Below are positions 1-5,415 of a stretch of 6,232 nt of DNA, piece after piece. Both the position numbers and the translations under genes were made by a program. The stretch spans positions 1-6,232 of the forward strand of contig CAZUZO010000166.1 of assembly GCA_964624765.1 (NCBI GenBank), written 5' to 3'. The DNA is from JAGTVB01 sp964624765 (GTDB taxonomy: Bacteria > Pseudomonadota > Gammaproteobacteria > HK1). Positions within the stretch are counted from its first letter, which is position 1. Each line of letters begins with the position of its first letter. The notes under the pieces are model-generated. The model saw nothing but the letters and a program-made list of their open reading frames with translations, had not been told where the DNA came from and searched no databases.

Positions 1-49
1 CGCCGTGAAGACGTCCCTGTCGGCTTGGGTCCGGCCGCCTCCGCACACA

Positions 50-86
50 CCCTTGTCCCAAGGGGTTCGGCTGCCGAAGGCTTGGG
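50..86. repeat. Overlapping inverted repeats (alternative hairpins)
   Basis: CCCTTG (50-55) is complementary to CAAGGG (59-64) with a 3-nt loop. Overlapping it, CCCAAG (57-62) is complementary to CTTGGG (81-86), enclosing a second perfect stem, TTCGG (66-70) with CCGAA (74-78) and loop CTG. The first and outer second stems share bases 59-62, so they cannot form together. A further CTTGGG copy at 24-29 could also pair with 57-62. No T-run follows on either strand, so it does not look like an intrinsic terminator. The pairing is seen directly; any function is unknown. Confidence 0.55.
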
Positions 87-131
87 CGCCGATGATGCGC
101 TCCGAACAGTAACCCTGCCGAAACGATGACC

Positions 132-143
132 ACGGCCGGCCGT
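132..143. repeat. Perfect 12-bp palindrome
   Basis: ACGGCCGGCCGT is identical to its reverse complement and has no unpaired centre. It lies just upstream of the candidate promoter at 154-182, a position where a dimeric regulator could bind. However, palindromes made only of GGCC-type units arise fairly easily in GC-rich DNA, so this may be chance. Confidence 0.35.
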
Positions 144-153
144 ACTTTGGAGC

Positions 154-182
154 TTGGCCGCGTCTCGGCTTGCCAGTAGCAT
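154..182 (+). promoter_or_regulatory. Candidate sigma70 promoter for the dehydrogenase gene
   Basis: TTGGCC at 154-159 (4 of 6 matches to TTGACA) and TAGCAT at 177-182 (4 of 6 to TATAAT) are separated by 17 nt, the optimal spacing. Transcription would begin near 189, leaving a leader of about 60 nt before the ATG at 250. Matches this good occur by chance, so this is a candidate only. Confidence 0.3.
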
Positions 183-249
183 GGGGAGCCGTGGCGTAAC
201 TGTTCGACGTACCGCGTAAAGTGTTAAGAGTGACTCACAGAATAGTGGT

Positions 250-1119
250 ATGAAGTGTGGGGTCATTGGACTCGGGGCCATGGGGGCACCCATGGCCTTG
301 AATCTACATCGTGCCGGTTTCTTGAGCGCGATCTGGAATCGCAACCGCGCCCGCGCCCAGAGCGTCCAGGCACAGGCGAACGTCGCGATCGCGGTGAGCC
401 CGCTGGAATTGGCTGCCAATTGTGAGCTCATTATTACATCAGTTTCTCGGGATACGGACGTGGTCGAGGTGGTTCAGGCGATGGCACCCGGATTGCGGCC
501 TGGCACGGTGGTCGTGGATACCTCCACCACCGCCAGCCAGACAGCTCAGACGGCGGCAGAGCTGCTTTGGCAGCAAACCTGCCATTTTTTAGATGCCCCG
601 GTTTCGGGTGGCGTTGAGGGTGCGCGGCGAGGCACGCTGGCGATGATGGTCGGTGGCGAGGAGGCGGTGCTAGAGCGAGTGCGCGCTCCCCTTTCGACCA
701 TTGCGAGCCGCATCGCGCACATCGGTCCCGTGGGTAGCGGACAAGCCGCCAAAGCGGTAAATCAGATCATGGCGGCAGGTGTCAACCAGGCAGTCACCGA
801 GGCACTCGCCTTCGGGCGTGCCATGGGGCTTCCGATGCGCCAGGTAGTGGAGGTGGTGAGCGGTGGCGCAGCGGGTAACTGGTTCTTGGCACACCGAGGC
901 TTGACGATGCTAGAAGGGAAGTTCGAAGCCGGTTTTCAGGTGGCCTTGCACCATAAGGATCTCAAAATCTGCGAACAGATGGCGCACGCCAAGGGCTTTG
1001 TAGCACCGCCCGTTGTGCAAAACACGCTAGCCGACTATGACTGCCTTATGCAAGAAGGATGGGGGCAGGAAGATATTTCAGTGCTGTTTCGCTTGAAACA
1101 GCGACAGTATCGGCTCTGA
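250..1119 (+). CDS. NAD(P)-dependent beta-hydroxyacid dehydrogenase (3-hydroxyisobutyrate / tartronate semialdehyde reductase family)
   Basis: This is a cytosolic oxidoreductase that would interconvert a 3-hydroxy acid and its semialdehyde or keto form using a nicotinamide cofactor. The N-terminal Rossmann fold begins at once with GVIGLGAMGAPMA (residues 4-16). The substrate motif DAPVSGG is at 115-121, the catalytic Lys is K168 with N171 in the GSGQAAKAVNQ segment, and the all-helical C-terminal domain carries HHKDLK at 234-239. N30-R31 after the second beta strand, rather than an acidic residue, hints at NADP(H) preference. The 289-aa length is normal and the protein appears intact. The ATG at 250 is favoured because the Rossmann glycines follow it closely and a TAA (217-219) lies upstream in frame; no strong ribosome binding site is visible. 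The exact substrate is not decidable: 3-hydroxyisobutyrate, tartronate semialdehyde and succinic semialdehyde enzymes all share these motifs. Confidence 0.93.
   Translation: MKCGVIGLGAMGAPMALNLHRAGFLSAIWNRNRARAQSVQAQANVAIAVSPLELAANCELIITSVSRDTDVVEVVQAMAPGLRPGTVVVDTSTTASQTAQTAAELLWQQTCHFLDAPVSGGVEGARRGTLAMMVGGEEAVLERVRAPLSTIASRIAHIGPVGSGQAAKAVNQIMAAGVNQAVTEALAFGRAMGLPMRQVVEVVSGGAAGNWFLAHRGLTMLEGKFEAGFQVALHHKDLKICEQMAHAKGFVAPPVVQNTLADYDCLMQEGWGQEDISVLFRLKQRQYRL
1083..1102 (+). repeat. Perfect 8-bp stem-loop inside the 3' end of the dehydrogenase gene
   Basis: GCTGTTTC (1083-1090) and GAAACAGC (1095-1102) are exact reverse complements around a 4-nt GCTT loop. The hairpin lies within the last codons, ending 15 nt before the stop codon. 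No T-run follows, so it is not a standard intrinsic terminator. It could protect the mRNA 3' end or be a processing site between this gene and glyQ, or it could be coincidental. Confidence 0.5.
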
Positions 1120-1190
1120 AGTGTTCTAGTATAGCCCGTTTCCCATACCGCCTTTTTATATGAAGAGTAATTAGTAGAGCGAAACTGACG
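1120..1190 (+). other. AT-rich gap before glyQ
   Basis: This 71-nt gap is more AT-rich than its surroundings, with a run of five T at 1153-1157 followed by ATAT. TATATG (1157-1162) and TATAGC (1130-1135) resemble -10 elements, but neither has a recognisable -35 at the right distance. No hairpin immediately precedes the T-run, so a terminator is not supported. It may hold a weak or activator-dependent glyQ promoter, or be read through from the dehydrogenase. Confidence 0.25.
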
Positions 1191-2126
1191 GTGGGATCGA
1201 CAAAGCCGGTGCAGCAGCACGACGTCACTTGCTTCCAGGGGCTCATCCTGGCGTTAGAGCAATTTTGGGCTGAACAGGGGTGCGTGCTGCAGCAGCCCTA
1301 CGACATGGAGGTAGGTGCGGGGACATTTCATCCGGCGACTTTCCTGCGGGCGATCGGTCCCGAGCCTTGGAGTGCTGCCTACGTACAACCCTCGCGACGA
1401 CCGACAGACGGGCGTTACGGAGAGAACCCCAACCGGTTGCAGCATTACTATCAATACCAAGTCATAATCAAGCCATCCCCGTTGGCGATACAAGACTTAT
1501 ATCTTGAATCCTTGCGGATGTTGGGTCTGGATCCCCTCGAGCACGACATCCGATTCGTGGAGGACAATTGGGAATCTCCGACCCTCGGCGCTTGGGGTCT
1601 CGGCTGGGAAGTGTGGTTAAACGGCATGGAAGTCACCCAGTTCACCTATTTTCAGCAAATAGGCGGTCTGGACTGCCGCCCCATAACGGTAGAGCTCACC
1701 TACGGTCTGGAGCGCATCGCCATGTATTTGCAGAGCGTCGATAGCGTGTTCGATCTGCGTTGGGCCGAGGGCCCGCAGGGAGCGATCACTTATGGCGATG
1801 TGTTCTTGCAGAATGAACAGGAAATGTCCATCTACAACTTTGAGCGAGCGGATATCGAGGTACTGGTGGGGTGGTTTGATGCCTGCGAACGGGAAAGTCA
1901 ACGGCTGATCGCCCAGCAGCTATCGCTGCCGGCCTACGACATGGTGCTAAAAGCCTCCCACACGTTTAATCTACTGGATGCACGCCATGCCCTTTCTGTC
2001 ACCGAACGGCAGCGGTATATCTTGAGAGTACGCAGTCTCGCGCGGGCCGTCGCCGAAACCTACTACCAGCGTCGCAGCGCCATGGGATTTCCCCTGTCAA
2101 ACCGCCCGGATACGGATAGCCTATGA
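1191..2126 (+). CDS. glyQ: Glycyl-tRNA synthetase alpha subunit
   Basis: This is the catalytic subunit of the bacterial two-subunit glycyl-tRNA synthetase, which charges tRNA-Gly with glycine using ATP. The sequence matches GlyQ along its whole length: FQGLILALEQFWAEQGC (15-31), DMEVGAGTFHP (38-48), the class II segment PSRRPTDGRYGENPNR (67-82), DNWESPTLGAWGLGWEVWLN (125-144), motif 3 TYGLERIAMYLQ (170-181), and the C-terminal SVTERQRYILRVR (269-281). Its 311 aa compares with about 303 in E. coli. The start is a GTG. A second in-frame GTG at 1209 gives an N-terminus (VQQHDVTCFQGL) that aligns residue for residue with the start of E. coli GlyQ as I recall it, so 1209 is a real alternative; neither has a strong ribosome binding site. 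The stop overlaps the glyS ATG by four bases. Confidence 0.98.
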   Translation: MGSTKPVQQHDVTCFQGLILALEQFWAEQGCVLQQPYDMEVGAGTFHPATFLRAIGPEPWSAAYVQPSRRPTDGRYGENPNRLQHYYQYQVIIKPSPLAIQDLYLESLRMLGLDPLEHDIRFVEDNWESPTLGAWGLGWEVWLNGMEVTQFTYFQQIGGLDCRPITVELTYGLERIAMYLQSVDSVFDLRWAEGPQGAITYGDVFLQNEQEMSIYNFERADIEVLVGWFDACERESQRLIAQQLSLPAYDMVLKASHTFNLLDARHALSVTERQRYILRVRSLARAVAETYYQRRSAMGFPLSNRPDTDSL

Positions 2127-4210
2127 CTGAGGCTCGCGATCTATTGATCGAAATCGGCACCGAGGAGTTACCGCCAAAATCCCTCAAGCGCCTGTCCCAA
2201 GCCTTCGGCGATAGCATTCGTCATGCCCTGTCTCAGGCCAGTTTGAGCCACGGAGACATCGCCCTCTTCGCAACGCCTAGGCGCCTGGCCGTATGGGTGA
2301 TGGAGCTCGAGGTTCACCAGCGACCCCGGCAGACGCAACGGCGCGGGCCCGCCCTGAGCGCAGCATTCGATGCCGAATCCCGACCCACCAGTGCAGCATT
2401 GGGATTTGCGCGCGCCTGCGGGGTCGATGTCAGAGAGCTTGGGCGGCAGAAATCCGAGTCAGGAAGCTATCTGATTTTCCGGCAGGTTGATCCGGGCCAG
2501 GCAACCGCTGAGCTGTTACCGGGAATCGTAGCACAGGCATTGACTGAGCTCCCTATCCCCAAGCGTATGCGCTGGAGCAACCTCGACGTCGAGTTCGTGC
2601 GTCCAGTGCATTGGCTCGTGCTGTTGTTTGGGCAACAGGTTATCGAAGCGGAACTCATGGGCGTAAAGGCGGGGCGGATGACGCAGGGACATCGATTTCA
2701 CCATCCGCATGCTCTGTCGGTGGAAGCACCCTCAGCTTATGCTCGCTTGCTCGCGGAGCGGGGCCATGTCATCGCAGACTTTGAGCAACGTGCGGCGAGC
2801 ATTCGTCAAGGGGTGCAAGAAGCTGCCCGTGCCTTCGGGGGTAGGGCCCATATCGAGGAGGAGTTGCTGGAAGAAGTCACAGCACTGGTGGAGTGGCCAG
2901 TAGTGCTGGCTGGCAACTTCGACCCGGCGTTTCTCAAACTGCCAGCGCGGGTTTTGACCGCAACCCTGCAAGGAACGCAAAGGTACTTCCCAGTCTTGGA
3001 TCAAGGGGGCCAACTACTGCCTCACTTCGTTTGGGTTGCCAACATCGAGAGTCGTACCCCCAACCTGGTGCGGCGTGGCAACGAACGGGTGATCCGTCCT
3101 CGGTTGGAGGATGCCGCATTTTTTTATCGCAAGGACTGCCAACGCACGCTCGCCAGTCGACTGGCAGACCTCGAGGGCATGGTGTTCCAGGAGCGGCTCG
3201 GCTCACTGCTGGAAAAGTCTCACCGCGTATCACGGCTAGCGAGTACCGTGGCCCAGGGGATGGGCATCGGACCCGAAGCAGTGGAGCATGCGCGCCGCGC
3301 CGGTCTGTTGTCGAAGTGCGATCTGCTGACCGAGATGGTGGACGAGTTTCCTGAGTTGCAAGGCTATATGGGCCGCGAATATGCGCTGCAAGATGGAGAA
3401 GCGGAGGCCGTGGCGGTGGCGCTGGAGGAAGTCTATATGCCTCGCTATGCCGGCGACGGAATCCCCAGCACGGCCGTTGGACAGGCCGTCGCCGTCGCGG
3501 ACAAGCTCGATACCCTCGTGGGGATCTTCGGAATAGGTGAACTACCCACCGGAGATAAGGATCCCTTTGCCCTCCGACGAGCCGCCCTCGGCATCTTGCG
3601 GATCCTTATCGAGGGGCGGATCGATCTTGATCTGGGCATCTTGATCGAGGCCAGTATCAAAGGCTACGAGGGAAAGCTCAGTGTGGCGCCAGAGGCAGCC
3701 GAGCAGGCATTCGATTTCATGCTGGAGCGCCTGCGGGCTTATTTTCTCGAACAGGGAATTGAACCCGACGTGTTTGCAGCCGTCATGGCGCGCCGCCCCA
3801 CTCGACCCTATGATTTTGCCCAGCGCGTGCGCGCCGTCGACACTTTCCGCACCTTGCCCGAAGCTTCCGGGCTGACAGCAGCCAACAAACGCATCCGAAA
3901 TATCCTTAGACAGGTGCCCGAGGCATTGCCGAACGAGGTGCATCAGGATCAGTTTGCCGAAACGGCAGAGGTAGAGCTGGCATCTAAGCTCAACGCCATC
4001 CGAGCACCGGTGAGAGAGCTGCTGGCCGCAGGAGATTACACCGCTGCGATGCAGCACCTCGCCGGTCTGCGCGACAGTGTGGACGCCTTCTTCGATTCGG
4101 TGCGTGTGTTGGCCGATGATGAGATGCTCAGAGCCAATCGGCTGGCGTTGCTGAACAATATTCGCTCGCTATTCCTGGAGACGGCTGACATTTCGCGGCT
4201 CCAGTCCTAG
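2123..4210 (+). CDS. glyS: Glycyl-tRNA synthetase beta subunit
   Basis: GlyS binds and positions tRNA-Gly for the GlyQ catalytic subunit in the cytosolic tetrameric enzyme. The family signature starts at once with DLLIEIGTEELPPKSL (6-21). Other landmarks are FATPRRLAV (49-57), the central QRYFPV and VANIESRTP blocks (286-313) and NERVIRPRLEDAAFF (320-334). These are followed by the HD-like segment around GLLSKCDLLTEMVDEFPELQG (394-414), AGDGIPST (443-450), GDKDPFALRRAALGILRI (477-494), and the C-terminal DALR-type anticodon-binding domain ending RANRLALLNNIRSLF (670-684). At 695 aa it is close to the 689 aa of E. coli, with no frameshift. The ATG at 2123 overlaps the glyQ stop as ATGA, which indicates translational coupling and helps keep the two subunits in balance. 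Confidence 0.98.
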   Translation: MTEARDLLIEIGTEELPPKSLKRLSQAFGDSIRHALSQASLSHGDIALFATPRRLAVWVMELEVHQRPRQTQRRGPALSAAFDAESRPTSAALGFARACGVDVRELGRQKSESGSYLIFRQVDPGQATAELLPGIVAQALTELPIPKRMRWSNLDVEFVRPVHWLVLLFGQQVIEAELMGVKAGRMTQGHRFHHPHALSVEAPSAYARLLAERGHVIADFEQRAASIRQGVQEAARAFGGRAHIEEELLEEVTALVEWPVVLAGNFDPAFLKLPARVLTATLQGTQRYFPVLDQGGQLLPHFVWVANIESRTPNLVRRGNERVIRPRLEDAAFFYRKDCQRTLASRLADLEGMVFQERLGSLLEKSHRVSRLASTVAQGMGIGPEAVEHARRAGLLSKCDLLTEMVDEFPELQGYMGREYALQDGEAEAVAVALEEVYMPRYAGDGIPSTAVGQAVAVADKLDTLVGIFGIGELPTGDKDPFALRRAALGILRILIEGRIDLDLGILIEASIKGYEGKLSVAPEAAEQAFDFMLERLRAYFLEQGIEPDVFAAVMARRPTRPYDFAQRVRAVDTFRTLPEASGLTAANKRIRNILRQVPEALPNEVHQDQFAETAEVELASKLNAIRAPVRELLAAGDYTAAMQHLAGLRDSVDAFFDSVRVLADDEMLRANRLALLNNIRSLFLETADISRLQS

Positions 4211-4284
4211 TGAGCCACGTTGCGCGGTCAGCGCCAGGCGTATATCGAAGAACCAAGCTATTGGGAATAGACTCAGCATGGACT

Positions 4285-4292
4285 GGAGTGGG
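4285..4292 (+). promoter_or_regulatory. Ribosome binding site that favours the ATG at 4296
   Basis: GGAGTGGG lies at 4285-4292, with GGAG ending 7 nt before the ATG at 4296. This is the best placed Shine-Dalgarno match in front of any start in the window. The upstream ATG at 4278 has only GGGAA (4263-4267), 10 nt away. The site therefore argues that the mazG-like protein begins at 4296 and is six residues shorter than the longest reading. Confidence 0.5.
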
Positions 4293-4295
4293 CTG

Positions 4296-4625
4296 ATGGA
4301 TGATGAGGGTTCGTTTAAATCGATGGTTCAAGCGGTCCAGGCTTTTCATGAAAAACATGACTTCAGAAATACCGGTGGCGAAGATCTCACCTACCGCATT
4401 GCGCTGATGGCAGAGGAGCTCGGAGAGATCTCCGCCTGCGTGACCAAAGGTCACGCCACCGAGCAACTCGCGGAAGAGTGTGCTGATCTGTTCATCCTGC
4501 TGGTGGGCACGGCGCTCGCTGCTGACTTCGATCTCGGACAAGCATTCTGGGACAAGATGCGCCGAATCAACGAACGCCAGGCGCGTATGGTCAACGGGCG
4601 AATCCGCGTCTCGGAATTCAAATGA
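4296..4625 (+). CDS. MazG-like nucleoside triphosphate pyrophosphohydrolase
   Basis: This is a small all-alpha NTP pyrophosphohydrolase; such enzymes cleave (d)NTPs to the monophosphate and pyrophosphate, often to clear damaged or unwanted nucleotides. Numbering from the ATG at 4296 (109 aa), the metal-binding pattern is E41-x2-E44 in LMAEELGE and E61-x2-D64 in EECAD, which is the ExxE...ExxD signature. The hydrophobic helix LFILLVGTALAADFDLGQAFW and the tail NGRIRVSEFK follow. Its single-domain size suits the short MazG-like/MazG-fold proteins rather than the two-domain E. coli MazG. An upstream ATG at 4278 would give 115 aa; 4296 is preferred because of its ribosome binding site. It sits 85 nt after glyS and may be cotranscribed with it. 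The substrate cannot be read from the sequence. I do not recall this gene as a usual member of the glyQ-glyS-gmhB-plsC order. Confidence 0.85.
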   Translation: MDDEGSFKSMVQAVQAFHEKHDFRNTGGEDLTYRIALMAEELGEISACVTKGHATEQLAEECADLFILLVGTALAADFDLGQAFWDKMRRINERQARMVNGRIRVSEFK

Positions 4626-4866
4626 GAGGTGGTCAAAACACCCTAGCGGGCAGCCTGGGAACTACGGGCCTGGCGCGAAGCAAAGAGCCCTATCAGACAG
4701 ATGGGCACGCACCCAAGCACCGTTTTGCACCGCTGGCGGGTCGTGGAACCCGTTGCTTTGCACGAATTGTGACGGCTGTCTGCGAACACGCAACATGCAT
4801 GGGCGAGCAAGGCTATCCCCTACTACCGGTCGCTTCAGGTACAGTTGAGAGGCACTGCGGGACCCC
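4626..4866. other. 241-bp gap before gmhB, no confident gene
   Basis: A + strand frame with ATG at 4622 (overlapping the mazG-like stop as ATGA) runs 85 codons to 4879, ending inside gmhB. Its translation matches no family I know, its third codon positions are only about half G/C by my count, and it has five Cys in its second half. I treat it as possible but unsupported. A short inverted repeat, CGGGT (4737-4741) with ACCCG (4748-4752), lies mid-gap with no T-run after it. TTGTGA (4767-4772) resembles a -35 element but has only a poor -10 partner. A gmhB promoter may lie here but none is clear. Confidence 0.5.
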
Positions 4867-5415
4867 ATGCCCCTCATGATTCTCGACCGTGACGGGGTGA
4901 TCAACCATGACTCCGAGGCTTACATCAAGGCACCGCACGAGTGGCATGCCATAGCGGGAAGCCTGGAGGCCATCGCGCGACTCAATCAGGCGGGGTACCG
5001 AGTCGCCATCGCCAGCAATCAGTCAGGGATCGGTCGAGGGCTACTGGACATCGCTACACTGGAAGCAATCCACGATAAGATGCACCGTGAGCTTGCTCGG
5101 GTGAACGGGCATGTGGATACGCTTCGTTATTGCCCCCATCGACCGCAAGACCACTGCCGATGCCGGAAGCCACAACCCGGTATGCTATTGGATATTGCGC
5201 ATCATTTCTCCATGCCGCTAGAAGGCGTACCCGTGGTAGGCGACGCGTGGCGGGATATCGAGGCAGCACACACCGTAGGCGCACGCGCCATACTCGTCAT
5301 GACGGGTAAAGGACGGGATTCGTTGGCTGAGAAGCGATCGTTGTGCAGCGTAGAAGTGTACGACAATCTTGCAGCGGTTGTTCAGGCACTGCTAGCGCCT
5401 GCCCATGATAACTGA
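4867..5415 (+). CDS. gmhB: D-glycero-beta-D-manno-heptose 1,7-bisphosphate 7-phosphatase
   Basis: This cytosolic HAD-superfamily phosphatase removes the C7 phosphate from heptose 1,7-bisphosphate, a step in making ADP-heptose for the LPS inner core. The catalytic DxD is D7-R-D9 in ILDRDGVIN (5-13). HAD motif II is SNQSG (50-54), R100-K101-P102 supplies the conserved lysine region, and GDAWRD (125-130) gives the acidic motif (D126, D130). The structural zinc ligands of the GmhB family are present as C89, H91, C97 and C99 in CPHRPQDHCRCRKP. The length of 182 aa is typical. The ATG at 4867 fits homologues that begin only a few residues before the DxD; GGGA at 4859-4862 is a weak ribosome binding site, and an in-frame ATG at 4876 is less likely. 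The gene overlaps plsC by 11 nt. Related histidinol-phosphate phosphatases share the fold, but the GmhB reading fits the plsC context. Confidence 0.95.
   Translation: MPLMILDRDGVINHDSEAYIKAPHEWHAIAGSLEAIARLNQAGYRVAIASNQSGIGRGLLDIATLEAIHDKMHRELARVNGHVDTLRYCPHRPQDHCRCRKPQPGMLLDIAHHFSMPLEGVPVVGDAWRDIEAAHTVGARAILVMTGKGRDSLAEKRSLCSVEVYDNLAAVVQALLAPAHDN

Larger units (their letters stand above)
1..249. other. Left-edge region without a confident gene
   Basis: No recognisable protein or RNA gene was found. On the + strand, one frame is open from the edge to a TGA at 127-129 and another to a TAA at 110-112; neither translation resembles a known family. On the - strand, a frame starting with ATG at 182 stays open to the edge (60 codons), but its Ser/Ala/Pro/Gly-rich translation looks like random GC-rich sequence. 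The stretch does contain several inverted repeats (50-64, 57-86, 132-143) and a candidate promoter (154-182). The tail or head of a neighbouring gene cut by the window edge cannot be excluded. Confidence 0.5.

Noticed and set aside
1..182. Possible divergent gene on the - strand starting at 182, or gene tails on the + strand ending at 112 or 129
   Set aside because: The translations are short, low-complexity (Ser/Ala/Pro/Gly/Arg) and match nothing known; the window edge prevents a decision.
1151..1160. T-run after the dehydrogenase gene as an intrinsic terminator
   Set aside because: The five-T run is not preceded by a hairpin; the nearest stem (1083-1102) is about 50 nt upstream and inside the coding region.
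1686..1696. GlyQ has Val where E. coli has Gly just before motif 3 (PITVELTYGLER)
   Set aside because: I recall non-Gly residues at this position in other bacterial GlyQ proteins, so it is ordinary family variation.
2960..3000. GlyS central block reads GTQRYFPV where many relatives have His-Gln-Lys-Tyr-Phe
   Set aside because: I recall variation at the first position of this block among proteobacterial GlyS proteins, and surrounding motifs are intact, so it is not evidence of an unusual enzyme.
2893..3354. 153-codon + strand frame inside glyS
   Set aside because: It is an out-of-frame reading of conserved glyS sequence, rich in Arg, Ser and Gly, with no recognisable domain.
3542..4057. 171-codon open frame on the - strand inside glyS
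   Set aside because: It lies wholly within the strongly conserved glyS coding sequence, its translation resembles no family, and it is explained as an antisense shadow of a GC-rich gene.
4128..4541. 137-codon - strand frame covering the end of glyS and the mazG-like gene
   Set aside because: It runs antisense to two real genes, with the ExxE...ExxD motif clearly coded on the + strand; no homology is recognised.
4480..4848. 122-codon + strand frame starting within the mazG-like gene
   Set aside because: Most of its first part is a frame-shifted reading of the mazG-like gene, with no ribosome binding site and a composition unlike a real protein.
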